Source of the DNA: Bifidobacterium avesanii
GTDB taxonomy: Bacteria; Actinomycetota; Actinomycetes; Actinomycetales; Bifidobacteriaceae
DNA length: 36,835 nucleotides
NCBI RefSeq assembly: GCF_009299475.1
Contig: NZ_WBSN01000022.1
Coordinates: 1 to 36,835 of the forward strand
Reading direction: 5' to 3'
The notes beneath the pieces were generated by a model. It saw only the letters and a program-made list of their open reading frames with translations. It was not told the origin of the DNA and made no database searches. How positions within the stretch are numbered: the first letter of the stretch is position 1; every line of letters begins with the position of its first letter. Below are positions 7,193 to 14,430 of this stretch, piece by piece. The position numbers and the translations under genes were made by a program.

Positions 7193-8815
7193 TTATCGAA
7201 GCAAAATCATCGAACCCTTCCTCCGCGCCCGCGCCGCCGCGAAATACACCGCATAGCACGCCGCGATGAACACGAGCTCCGCCACGAGCGCGAACCGCTG
7301 CGACTCGTCGAACACCACGAGCACGAACGACGCCGTGCAGAGGACGAACGCCGCCCACGACACCCACGGATACCCGGGCGTGCGGTACTTGAGCTCGCCC
7401 ACCGTGCGCCCCTCGGCCAGCCACCGGCGCCGGAACACGATCTGGCAGTAGGCGATCGCGATCCACACCACCACCGCGGACAGGCCGGAGAGCGCCACGA
7501 GCACCAGATACACCGTGGACGCCGCGATCACGCTCGACAACAGCGCGAGCAGACCGCCCGCCATGGCCGCGCACAGGGCGAGCATGGGCACGCCGCGCCG
7601 GTTGGTCTTGGCGAACCAGCGCGGGATCATACCCTCGTTGCCCATCGACCACACCATGCGCGTGGACGCGTACAGGCCGGAGTTGGACGCCGACAGCACC
7701 GCCGTCAGGACCACGAAGTTCATGATGTCGCCCGCGTAGGGAATGCCGATCGAGTTGAACACAAGCACGAACGGGCTCTCGCCCACGCCCGCCTCGCGCC
7801 ACGGAATGAGCGCGCACATCACGGTGATCGAGCCGATGAAGAACAGCACGAGCCGCCACAGCGTGGTGTGGATGGCCTTGGGCACGGCGGTCTCCGGGTC
7901 GCGCGTCTCGCCGGCCGTCACGCCGATCAGCTCGGTGCCGGAGAACGCGAAGTTGACGGTGAGGATGGTGGCGAACACCGGCATGAAGCCGTTCGGGAAG
8001 ACGCCGTCCTTGACGAGGTTGCCGAACAACGGCGCGTGCTGGTACCCGGCGATCGGAATGATGCCGAAAATGGCGAGCAGGCCGATGCCGATGAACGCGC
8101 AGATCGCGAACACCTTGATGCTGGCGAACAGGAATTCGGCCTCCGCGAAGAACCGCACCGAAAGCGCGTTCGCGGTGAAGATGAGCACGATGCACGCGGC
8201 CGACCAGATCCATGTGGGAGTCTCCGGAAACCAGCGCTGCATGAGCAGCCCCGCCGCGGTGAATTCGGAGCCGAGCGCCACGGTCCACGTGAGCCAATAT
8301 TGAATGGCGACCACGAAGCCGGTGGCCGGTCCGATGAACCGCTCGGCGTACACGTGGAACGACCCGGTCACGGGCATGGCGACCGACAGTTCGCCGAGCG
8401 TGAGCATCACGAGGTACACGATCAGCGCGCCGATGCCGTACGCGAGGATCGTGCCGATGGGCCCGGCCTGCTGGATGGTGTACCCGGAACTCAGAAAGAG
8501 CCCGGTGCCGATCACGCCGCCGAGCGAGATCATCTGGAGGTGTCTCGACTCCATGCCGCGCTTGAGATTGGTGTGGAGGGCGTGGCGGGATGCGGCGGAT
8601 TCCGCTCCGGAACGCTGCCGGTCTTGCTCGGAGACCGCGTCGGCGTCTGCCGCAACAACGGATTCCGGCCGGGCATGACCGTCGGAGGCGGCGGTTTGGT
8701 TGGTGGCACCGGCACCGGCCGTGCCGGCCGCACTAGCTGCGTCGGCTGCGCTGCCTGCGCTGGCCGTATCGGCCGTTTGGACGGTTTCGGGTCGCGTCTG
8801 TCCCGGCTGGCTCAT
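7193..8815 (-). CDS. Amino-acid permease (APC superfamily, LysP/AAT-like)
   Basis: A 540-residue protein with 12 predicted membrane helices. The segment [15 protein letters not shown] with [27 protein letters not shown] is the helix 1-3 signature of the AAT family of H+-coupled amino-acid permeases; the closest recognisable pattern is LysP-type lysine permease. Other marks are [11 protein letters not shown] (helix 6) and [10 protein letters not shown] (helix 8). The N-terminal ~85 residues are an Ala/Thr/Asp-rich low-complexity stretch ahead of the conserved [20 protein letters not shown], unusual for the family. GGGAGAAG lies 7 nt before ATG 8815. The frame extends upstream to 9079 without coding character. 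Substrate specificity is inferred only. Confidence 0.85.
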   Translation of the reverse strand: MSQPGQTRPETVQTADTASAGSAADAASAAGTAGAGATNQTAASDGHARPESVVAADADAVSEQDRQRSGAESAASRHALHTNLKRGMESRHLQMISLGGVIGTGLFLSSGYTIQQAGPIGTILAYGIGALIVYLVMLTLGELSVAMPVTGSFHVYAERFIGPATGFVVAIQYWLTWTVALGSEFTAAGLLMQRWFPETPTWIWSAACIVLIFTANALSVRFFAEAEFLFASIKVFAICAFIGIGLLAIFGIIPIAGYQHAPLFGNLVKDGVFPNGFMPVFATILTVNFAFSGTELIGVTAGETRDPETAVPKAIHTTLWRLVLFFIGSITVMCALIPWREAGVGESPFVLVFNSIGIPYAGDIMNFVVLTAVLSASNSGLYASTRMVWSMGNEGMIPRWFAKTNRRGVPMLALCAAMAGGLLALLSSVIAASTVYLVLVALSGLSAVVVWIAIAYCQIVFRRRWLAEGRTVGELKYRTPGYPWVSWAAFVLCTASFVLVVFDESQRFALVAELVFIAACYAVYFAAARARRKGSMILLR

Positions 8816-9166
8816 GATTCTGCTTCTCCCGATCATTACTGGCGTTCGGCGCATACCGGCCCGCTCACCCTTGTGGCGGCCTGAGCGCCCCGAACAGTAT
8901 ACGCGCCGACCACCGCGCGCGGAAGAGGTCTTTGGAAGAGGACCGCGGGCATGGCTTCCGTGGCCCTGCGCCTTCCACAGTTGCCACGTTCCGCAATCCG
9001 GCCACGCGCACGGACGCCATTCGCGTCTTGCCGCGCCTCCCCTCAAGCAAATCGCCCTCGCTCGCCGCGCACGAAGCACGTACTATGGTTTCTCGATCAG
9101 CGCTTCCGAAAATCACCTTCGCCCGCCGCGCACGGAGGCTTTCGTCCGTCATCCCGCGCGAAACGA
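8816..9166. other. Non-coding gap with an imperfect 23-bp direct repeat
   Basis: No convincing gene lies between the lipoprotein and permease genes. A direct repeat of type AAATCNCCNTCGCNCGCCGCGCA is at 9049-9071 and 9110-9132 (three differences). A minus-strand frame (9152 downward, about 95 codons) is open here but has no ribosome site and no recognisable features. Confidence 0.4.
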
Positions 9167-9910
9167 TTACTCCGCCGCGGCATCGATCACCGGCCGGCCC
9201 CCGATCGGCCCATGCAGCGTCACCAGCGCGGACGCATACGACGCCACCGCCGCGCAACCGCCGCCCCCATCGACCTCGCTTCCGTCCGCCACGCCCGAGA
9301 CCAGTCGCAACCGCACTTGCGCCGCATCCTCCTCGGTCTCAATCCGATACGCTTCGCACGATCCGCCCATGAAGTACACCCGCAGCGCCGTGTCCGAGAC
9401 CACCGCGTAACTGCTCATCCTCTGCGCGCGCTCGTTCCGCAGCGGCCCATCCGCGAGCGCCACGTCCCCGTGCTCGCCCGCCAGCGGATCCTCCACGCGC
9501 GGCAGCTCGCCCGAGCCGCCATTCGCATTCACCGTCCACGGCGCCAGCCGATCCGCCGACCAGTACCGTTCGGTCTCGCACCGTTCCTCCGGCGAGACGC
9601 CATGCGCCGCCGATCCGGAAGCGGCGTCATGTGTATCCGCGGAGTCGTCGGGCAATCCGGCGCATGCGCCTTCCCCACCTGCGTCGCCGGCATTGCCAGT
9701 GCCACCAGCTTTTGCCCCCGAACTCGAACTGGCGCTTGGCGGCGCAGGATCAACGGCAGCCGTAGCCGGTCCCGCCGGAACGGACGACGTCCCCGCCGAT
9801 ACTCCGCATCCGCCCAGCACCGCGGCAACCAGCACCGCACTTGCCACCGCCACGATTGATCTTCGAGCAACCCGTCTCCGCGCCCATTCCGTGCAATCTT
9901 CCCGATTCAT
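9167..9910 (-). CDS. Secreted lipoprotein of unknown function
   Basis: A 247-residue protein with a basic N-terminus (RRRVARR), a hydrophobic stretch and the lipobox VLGGC, so Cys35 should be lipid-modified after cleavage by signal peptidase II. A Ser/Ala/Gly-rich linker (residues ~37-100) precedes a C-terminal domain with four cysteines (residues ~80-230: GACAG, ERCETE, GSCEAY, GGCAAV), suggesting disulphides outside the cell. GAGGAGAGG lies just upstream of ATG 9910. The C-terminal domain is not recognised. It precedes the amino-acid permease gene on the same strand, but 351 bp separate them. Confidence 0.75.
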   Translation of the reverse strand: MNREDCTEWARRRVARRSIVAVASAVLVAAVLGGCGVSAGTSSVPAGPATAAVDPAPPSASSSSGAKAGGTGNAGDAGGEGACAGLPDDSADTHDAASGSAAHGVSPEERCETERYWSADRLAPWTVNANGGSGELPRVEDPLAGEHGDVALADGPLRNERAQRMSSYAVVSDTALRVYFMGGSCEAYRIETEEDAAQVRLRLVSGVADGSEVDGGGGCAAVASYASALVTLHGPIGGRPVIDAAAE

Positions 9911-9954
9911 TGCCTCTCCTCGCCGCCTCGTTGCGCCCTTACGGCCATGCTAGC

Positions 9955-10072
9955 CGATTTCTGACCTAATGATCCGGATAAAGCGACAAATGACACCCGC
10001 CAAATCGGTGGAATTGCAATGCGTCGCCACTGGAAAATGCCTCGCTTTCCCAATGTATTAGGTCAGAAATCG
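9955..10072. mobile_element. 118-bp element with perfect 16-bp terminal inverted repeats (MITE-like)
   Basis: CGATTTCTGACCTAAT at 9955-9970 returns as its exact reverse complement at 10057-10072. Partial similarity continues inward (AAAGCGA on both arms), so the whole element is a loose palindrome. It codes for nothing. No clear target-site duplication is visible at the ends (TGCTAGC left, CGTGGCG right). It sits exactly where the ordered backbone gives way to gene debris. A non-autonomous transposable element is the likeliest reading; a long regulatory palindrome is the alternative. Confidence 0.5.
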
Positions 10073-10308
10073 CGTGGCGGGCACGTATAGTGATTCCAAA
10101 AGCGATTCTGCGCCCGATGGCAAGCCATCCGGCGACAATGCACAGTTCAATCCGCTCCGATCTGATCAATCAATCTCTTCGACTGGCGAGGACATGATGC
10201 AGAACGCATGGCACGACACCGGCATCACATAAACCGACTGCTGGCAGAGGCTCAGCCTCCCCACATGCAAGCCCATCTCACAGACCTGTGCAAGACGCCC
10301 CGCACGTC

Positions 10309-10366
10309 CGGACAGTCGAGACCGCAGACAGGTACCATCTGACAAAAACGCCGGCCGGACTGTCCG
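10309..10366. repeat. 9-bp inverted repeat in gene-free stretch
   Basis: CGGACAGTC (10309-10317) and GACTGTCCG (10358-10366) are exact inverted copies 40 bp apart. They lie in a 300-bp stretch (10073-10371) in which no intact gene is seen, just before a helix-turn-helix gene remnant. It may be an operator or recombination site of the lost element. Confidence 0.3.
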
Positions 10367-10371
10367 AATAA

Positions 10372-10533
10372 CCCAGAGACAACTACGGGTACGAGATCAG
10401 TCGCAAGCAGATAACCGATTGGCTGCGACGCGGGAAACTGCCAAGCGGAAAGCCGGTCAAGGATGGCTACTGGGCGTTCAATATCCGTGAGGTTCTGACG
10501 ACGGCACTTATGGAACAACCAAATTCACATTAA
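10372..10533 (+). pseudogene. Remnant of a helix-turn-helix protein gene
   Basis: After a TAA at 10369-10371, 53 codons read as a coherent protein tail: YEISRKQITDWLRRGKLPSG, then WAFNIREVLTTALMEQ, ending at TAA 10531-10533. The pattern of an alpha-helical pair followed by a Lys/Arg-rich turn resembles small DNA-binding proteins (excisionase/AlpA or repressor type) of mobile elements. There is no start codon after the upstream stop, so it is a 5'-truncated remnant. The family is a guess. Confidence 0.4.
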
Positions 10534-10566
10534 AATTATATTATTAACATATCAAAGTCGGTGATG

Positions 10567-10835
10567 ATGGAGTCCGAATACAGCCCAATCACAAGCGCGA
10601 AAACCCCGCCAAACACGGCGTCGACTTCGAACAAGCCCAGAGTCCCTGACTCGACCCCGACTTGCTCAGCATCAAACTCAACTACCCCGCCGAAGAACGC
10701 TGGCTGTCCATCGGCATCATGAACGGCATGCACTGGAGCACCATATGGACGCCCCATAACGGCAACACCCGAATCATATCCGTCAGACGATCACGAGAAA
10801 AGGAGGTCGAAGCATATGAAGACCAAGACCGATGA
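10567..10835 (+). pseudogene. brnT: BrnT-type toxin gene, broken
   Basis: Start ATG 10567 gives MESEYSP; after a frame change near 10587 the text continues NHKRENPAKHGVDFEQAQ, then a TGA stop at about 10647, then LDPDLLSIKL, PAEERWLSIG, TRIISVRRSREKEVEAYE to TGA 10833-10835. These are the BrnT landmarks: an acidic-aromatic start, N-xx-KHG-[IV]-DF, E-[EK]-RW, and R-IISAR-R-xx-E-xx-YE. BrnT is a RelE-like ribonuclease toxin whose gene precedes the antitoxin gene brnA. At least one frameshift and one nonsense codon make it non-functional. The overlap with the next remnant keeps the normal brnT-brnA order. Confidence 0.7.
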
Positions 10836-11059
10836 GGAACTCGACCGCATCTTCGACGACGGCGAGGAAGACGTCCTCCAGTACGCCGACATGAGCACCG
10901 CACACAGGCCCAAGCGGGAGAAACTGCGGGCCATGAGCGTGTAACTGCCCGAATGGCTCGTCGGAACCCTCGACCACGAAGCAAACCATGGGCATAAGCC
11001 GCTAAGCCGTCATGAAGGTGTGGCCCACCGAACACGCCGACAGCCTCCAAAACACCTGA
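10816..11059 (+). pseudogene. brnA: BrnA/CopG-type antitoxin gene, broken
   Basis: ATG 10816 follows an AAAGGAGG ribosome site and opens inside the brnT remnant. The frame reads MKTKTDEELDRIFDDGEEDV, then TAHRPKREKLRAMSV to a TAA at 10942; read through, LPEWLVGTLDHEANHG follows, and after a frame change GISR-stop-AVMKVWPTEHADSLQN to TGA 11057. This is the ribbon-helix-helix pattern of CopG-like antitoxins (V-N/D-L-P-x-W-x-V-xx-LD-xx-A, then G-[IV]-[ST]-R-Q-A-V-[IM]-K-V-W). Two stops and a frameshift show decay together with its toxin gene. Confidence 0.65.
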
Positions 11060-11128
11060 CGCGAAAAACAAAATCAAGCGGAAGCAGGCTACCACCACCC
11101 CACGGCATGCCCTCGTATCGAGATAGCT

Positions 11129-11163
11129 ATGAGGACCTACGGAATACATTCCTAGGTCCTCAT
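11129..11163. terminator. Strong hairpin after the toxin-antitoxin remnant
   Basis: ATGAGGACCTA (11129-11139) and TAGGTCCTCAT (11153-11163) pair perfectly over 11 bp around a 13-nt loop. On the + strand TCATATCC follows, so there is only a poor U-tract. It may be the transcript end of the former toxin-antitoxin operon. Confidence 0.4.
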
Positions 11164-11179
11164 TCATATCCATTCACAC

Positions 11180-11289
11180 GGCTTGCGTGCCCGAGAGAAC
11201 TAAAGGACCATCGCCGGAGGGCGAGGGTGTGGTACCGCAAATACGCTGAGAAGGCGGGGCCACCGCGGATTCGAATCCCGCCCAAGCCA
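11180..11289 (+). pseudogene. Decayed class II tRNA-like sequence (Ser/Leu type)
   Basis: The ends GGCTTGC (11180-11186) and CCAAGCC (11282-11288) nearly form an acceptor stem. A T-arm-like GCGGATTCGAATCCCGC precedes the 3' half, and GCCCGAGAGAACTAAAGGAC resembles the D-arm of tRNA-Ser. The span (110 nt) is too long, the anticodon stem does not pair and T33 is missing, so it is not a working tRNA. Confidence 0.35.
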
Positions 11290-11293
11290 CTAC

Positions 11294-11367
11294 GCCTGTA
11301 GTCGCTCAACGGCAGAAGCAGCCCGATAAGGGATTACAGTGCCGGTACCGAATCCAGCCTACGGGCA
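11294..11367 (+). pseudogene. Decayed tRNA-like sequence (class I)
   Basis: GCCTGTA (11294-11300) pairs with TACGGGC (11360-11366), leaving discriminator A at 11367; the 74-nt length is that of a normal tRNA. CGCTCAACGGCAGAAGC resembles a D-arm with extra bases, and GCCGGTACCGAATCCAGC a damaged T-arm. The anticodon region CCGATAAGGGATT is imperfect and the isotype cannot be read safely. It lies directly after the previous tRNA-like sequence, as in tRNA arrays carried by phages and plasmids. Confidence 0.4.
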
Positions 11368-11376
11368 CAAAACGCA

Positions 11377-11412
11377 GAACGGCGCTCACGATGATGTTCG
11401 CGAGCGCCGTTC
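11377..11412 (-). terminator. Intrinsic terminator of the small three-gene cassette
   Basis: GAACGGCGCTC and GAGCGCCGTTC (11377-11387 and 11402-11412) form a perfect 11-bp stem. On the minus strand the stem is followed by TGCGTTTTGTG. It begins 4 bp after the stop of the helix-turn-helix gene at 11416, so it ends that operon. Confidence 0.7.
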
Positions 11413-11415
11413 ATA

Positions 11416-11625
11416 CTATTCGTCGGTCTTGTGCTTGCGCGGCCTTCCTCCGCCGACGCCGCGGCCGGGGCGGTTGGCGTTCCACTCGTCGATGGTCGAT
11501 GGAAGCCAGCCGCGGGTCCGGCCGATCAGGGCGTCGGGCTCGGGCAGGCGGAGACTCAGGAGTGCGCCCTGTGTGATGCCGAGGCGTTCGGCCACCTGCT
11601 TGACGCCGAGGTATTCAGTCGTCAT
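11416..11625 (-). CDS. Small helix-turn-helix DNA-binding protein
   Basis: A 69-residue protein. Residues 5-25 (YLGVKQVAERLGITQGALLS) form a MerR/AlpA-like helix-turn-helix, followed by a wing-like stretch (ALIGRTRGWLPSTIDEWNA) and a basic Gly/Arg/Lys tail. Such proteins are common in phages and plasmids as excisionases or repressors. ATG 11625 has GGAGA 6 nt upstream and overlaps the stop of the preceding gene by 11 bp, which supports this start over the upstream in-frame ATG at 11709. Last gene of a minus-strand cassette ended by the hairpin at 11377-11412. Confidence 0.7.
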   Translation of the reverse strand: MTTEYLGVKQVAERLGITQGALLSLRLPEPDALIGRTRGWLPSTIDEWNANRPGRGVGGGRPRKHKTDE

Positions 11626-11776
11626 CACGGTCTCCGAACAATCCGAGGGTGAGGCAGTCGAGGCCCGCGGCGATGGCGAACAGGGCCGTGATCCACGGCG
11701 CGAATCCAACGAACGCGCTGGCCGCGGCGCACAGCCCGGCCGCGAGCCCTATGATTCCCCATGTTTTGCTTTTCAT
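11615..11776 (-). CDS. Small membrane protein, 53 residues
   Basis: Reads MKSKTWGIIGLAAGLCAAAS, then FVGFAPWITALFAIAAGLDC, ending FGDRDDD. Two transmembrane helices are joined by a short loop, with a positive N-terminus and acidic C-terminus. Not recognised; small phage or plasmid membrane proteins look like this. No good ribosome site is seen before ATG 11776. The stop overlaps the start of the helix-turn-helix gene by 11 bp, arguing for real coding and coupled translation. Confidence 0.55.
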   Translation of the reverse strand: MKSKTWGIIGLAAGLCAAASAFVGFAPWITALFAIAAGLDCLTLGLFGDRDDD

Positions 11777-11841
11777 GGCGTTTTGCGGGATGATGAGTGG
11801 ACGGGGTTCTGGACGCTACCATCGTCCGGAACCCCTATCGT

Positions 11842-11982
11842 TTAGCCCTTGTGCCTAGGTCGGGACTTGGGCTTGCGATCTTGGCGCTCGGTCAGCCATT
11901 TGAGGATTTCGAAAAGGAGTTTTCCGAATCCGCAGGCCACGGTAGCGAGCGCCGCTATCGCCGTGATCCACTCGGCTGTCAT
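11842..11982 (-). CDS. Small single-pass membrane protein, 46 residues
   Basis: Reads MTAEWITAIAALATVACGFG, then KLLFEILKWLTERQ and a basic tail RKPKSRPRHKG. One transmembrane helix plus an amphipathic, positively charged C-terminus: a shape shared by holin-like proteins and small membrane toxins, but no family is recognised. AAAGGAG lies 9 nt before ATG 11982, so translation is well supported. It heads the minus-strand cassette; a consensus TTGACA is present on that strand at 12031-12026, though a good -10 box does not follow. Confidence 0.55.
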   Translation of the reverse strand: MTAEWITAIAALATVACGFGKLLFEILKWLTERQDRKPKSRPRHKG

Positions 11983-12117
11983 CCCGTGCTGCTCCTTTCA
12001 CTCTTGACTTGTTGCCGGTCTTCCTTGTCAACATATCTATAGCAATACAATAACTGTAGGTATACAACTTGGGAGCACCACAACACGACTGGAATACCAA
12101 CGATTCTGAGGTGCTCA

Positions 12118-12285
12118 ATGGTCGCGCCAAGCCGACGCCTGCGCAAAGGCGGACGCCGATTCGAAAAGGACCGCAAAGCCTTCTTCGACAAATGCAAGAC
12201 CACCCACGCCCCATGCTGGCTACGCGGCAACCGAGACCCCGCAACACCACTCAGCACACTCAGCCGACAATGGATCAACGCCTAA
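12118..12285 (+). pseudogene. Truncated HNH-endonuclease-like gene
   Basis: ATG 12118 (GAGGTG upstream) opens 55 codons: RRFEKDRKAFFDKCK, then THAPCWLRGNRDP, ending at TAA 12283. The start matches phage HNH nucleases, which have RFxxxRxxFFxxCxxxxAPCWLCGxxID. The second zinc-binding Cys is replaced by Arg (PCWLRG) and the HNH core is missing. A plus-strand promoter-like pair TTGTCA (12025-12030) and TACAAT (12046-12051) lies upstream with a short 15-bp spacer. Confidence 0.5.
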
Positions 12286-12394
12286 ACCCACCACCGGGAG
12301 GGGCCAGCAAAATCCCAATACTCAAGCCCACCGGAACACTACCCTCATGCCCGTCCCAAGGGAAGAGTACAGATACAGTGCCAGAGGCGTCTGA

Positions 12395-12427
12395 CGTGTC
12401 CGACTCGACACAGGCTAGTCGGACACG
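12395..12427. repeat. Perfect 11-bp hairpin beyond the CRISPR trailer
   Basis: CGTGTCCGACT (12395-12405) and AGTCGGACACG (12417-12427) form a stem with an 11-nt loop, 23 bp past the last (degenerate) CRISPR repeat in transcript order. It may end the pre-crRNA; on the minus strand no U-tract follows. The rest of 12286-12449 shows no gene. Confidence 0.45.
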
Positions 12428-12449
12428 CCGGATACTGAACGGACTTGCA

Positions 12450-13942
12450 AAGATCATCCCCGACTACGCAGAGAACACTCCACTTGCGTGTCCTGCGGTT
12501 TCATCCACAGGGGATCATCCCCGCCTACGCGGGGAACACATGAGCCCGCTGTTCGCCGGGGCAGTGCCGCCGGGATCATCCCCGCCTACGCGGGGAACAC
12601 ATGAGCCCGCTGTTCGCCGGGGCAGTGCCGCCGGGATCATCCCCGCCTACGCGGGGAACACCACGTCGCGGCTGTACTTGTTGTCGAGGCCGAGGGATCA
12701 TCCCCGCCTACGCGGGGAACACTAGGCCTTGTCCTCGACCACGCGGCCGGTCCCGGGATCATCCCCGCCTACGCGGGGAACACGCTGCGCCGGCGCATGC
12801 CATCGAGCCGTGCGAGGGATCATCCCCGCCTACGCGGGGAACACCACCCCCTCGAGGGGAATGCCGTCGCCGGACAGGGATCATCCCCGTCTACGCGGGG
12901 AACACGTGACCCGCTCCCACATGCCCCGGTCCTTCGAGGGATCATCCCCGCCTACGCGGGGAACACCATGGAGCATCGGGCCCCGGCCTCGACGGTGCGG
13001 GATCATCCCCGCCTACGCGGGGAACACCCGTTCAACGCGTCCATGACGGTTTTCACGAGGGGATCATCCCCGCCTACGCGGGGAACACGACGGCATGGAG
13101 ATCCGCACCATCGACAGCGTGGGATCATCCCCGCCTACGCGGGGAACACGAAGCCGCGCCGCTTGGTCTGGGTTCCGTCCGGGGATCATCCCCGCCTACG
13201 CGGGGAACACGTCCGACACGCCCGTGCATTTCGACGCGGGCAGGGATCATCCCCGCCTACGCGGGGAACACGGAGTGATGAGCATCCGCGTCTTCGACTA
13301 CCCGGGATCATCCCCGCCTACGCGGGGAACACTCCTCGATTTCGTCGGTGATGATGCTCACTGGGGGATCATCCCCGCCTACGCGGGGAACACGACTGCA
13401 CGAACTTGGTCACGGCCTGCACCACGGGATCATCCCCGCCTACGCGGGGAACACGCCGCGCCGTTCATCGCGATCCCCTTGGAAACGGGATCATCCCCGC
13501 CTACGCGGGGAACACTGGCGCGTTTCAGGCCGGCAAGGCCCACGTAGGGGATCATCCCCGCCTACGCGGGGAACACCGTCTGGTCGATCGGATTGCCCGC
13601 TGAATCCCGGGATCATCCCCGCCTACGCGGGGAACACTCGACATGGTGCCCACCGAGGGAATCATCCGCGGGATCATCCCCGCCTACGCGGGGAACACCC
13701 CGAAGCCGTCGGATGGCCCACGGACGCGCAGGGATCATCCCCGCCTACGCGGGGAACACAAAGGCAGGGTCGGCTACAACGACTGGCGCACGGGATCATC
13801 CCCGCCTACGCGGGGAACACATGTGCGGCACATTGGCCGGCAGCGACTCGTGGGGATCATCCCCGCCTACGCGGGGAACACTCGCCGGCGATCTGGCCGC
13901 CCCAGTCCCACCCGGGATCATCCCCGCCTACGCGGGGAACAC
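12450..13942 (-). CRISPR. Type I-E CRISPR array, 24 repeats plus 1 degenerate, 61-bp period
   Basis: Twenty-nine-base repeats begin at 12511 and recur every 61 bp to 13942 (24 copies), leaving 32-nt spacers. On the minus strand each reads GTGTTCCCCGC-GTAG-GCGGGGATGATCCC, with a perfect CCCCGC/GCGGGG stem and a presumed 8-nt handle ATGATCCC. A 25th, degenerate copy (12450-12478, four changes that damage the stem) lies on the same period at the far end, as expected for the trailer. The copy at 12877-12905 has one C-to-T change in the loop. The spacers at 12540-12571 and 12601-12632 are identical. Transcription runs from the cas2 side, so the newest spacers are near 13900. Long plus-strand frames through the array are artefacts of the repeat. 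Confidence 0.98.
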
Positions 13943-14061
13943 ACTTCGTAATCATAATGATTCCAATGGATATCGAAGCTGCGCTACTCCATTTTCATTC
14001 ACTTTGCCGGCACTCGCTAAGCGCGGAGACGCTATCCGGGCAAGGTCGCAGAACGGCAACC
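13943..14061 (-). promoter_or_regulatory. CRISPR leader
   Basis: The 119 bp between cas2 and the first repeat form the leader, read on the minus strand. Next to the repeat is the palindrome AATCATTATGATT (13962-13950), whose TATGAT could be a -10 box placing the transcript start at or just before the first repeat. The AT-rich part ATGAAAATGGAG lies about 60 bp upstream. In type I-E systems the leader carries the pre-crRNA promoter and signals for spacer integration; which bases serve which role here is inference. Confidence 0.7.
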
Positions 14062-14415
14062 TCATTGGTATTTACGCGCCGATCTCCATTTGCTGGCATT
14101 ACTCCAACCCGGACGACGGGAATTGGATTCGGGAGCCTCCTTTCCTTTAGGTCGTTTGATAAGCTCCAGCCCATCGCAATCCACCGGAATCCAATCAGCA
14201 TGATGAATCCGGAACGCGAGGTGTTGCTCATTGCGCGCGGAATACACCATGATTGCCCGCCCATCCCGCACCAATCCAACAATCCGCTCCCACAGTTGAT
14301 CCCGAACTCTGGCGCTGATATGACCGACGAAGACACCAGCCGATATTTCCAATAACCATCGGGTCAGGTCACCGCGAAGGCCCACGGGACAGGCGGTCAG
14401 CACTATCACCACCAT
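14062..14415 (-). CDS. cas2: Cas2e, CRISPR adaptation protein
   Basis: A 117-residue protein with the type I-E Cas2 start MVVIVLTACPVGLRGDLTRW and the conserved EISAGVFVGHISARVRDQLW. Cas2 dimerises and bridges two Cas1 dimers in the complex that inserts new spacers. The length is slightly above the ~95-110 of most Cas2e; the extra is a basic C-terminal tail (residues ~90-117: RRPGWSNASKWRSARKYQ). Last cas gene of the operon, 15 bp after cas1, 119 bp before the array. Confidence 0.95.
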   Translation of the reverse strand: MVVIVLTACPVGLRGDLTRWLLEISAGVFVGHISARVRDQLWERIVGLVRDGRAIMVYSARNEQHLAFRIHHADWIPVDCDGLELIKRPKGKEAPESNSRRPGWSNASKWRSARKYQ

Positions 14416-14430
14416 CGCATACGCCCCTTT

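Noticed and set aside
6465..8297. A 610-codon minus-strand frame joining the membrane-anchored protein to a region within the permease gene.
   Set aside because: Only the part from ATG 7163 has coding character; the rest is an out-of-frame reading of the permease gene.
8865..9257. A 130-codon minus-strand frame between the lipoprotein and permease genes.
   Set aside because: It overlaps the lipoprotein gene, has no ribosome site and contains the direct repeats; no domain is visible.
10682..11173. A 163-codon minus-strand frame across the toxin-antitoxin remnant.
   Set aside because: The opposite strand carries recognisable BrnT and BrnA text; this frame does not resemble any protein.
11416..11982. 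The small cassette next to the array as an anti-CRISPR/Aca pair.
   Set aside because: A helix-turn-helix partner and tiny genes fit the general pattern, but no sequence resembles known anti-CRISPRs, and the two other proteins are membrane-spanning.
12481..14150. Many long plus-strand open frames across the CRISPR array (repeating PRLRGEH, GSSPPTRGT and IIPAYAGNT peptides).
   Set aside because: They are translations of the CRISPR repeat; frames stay open because the repeat has no stop in these phases. No ribosome sites.
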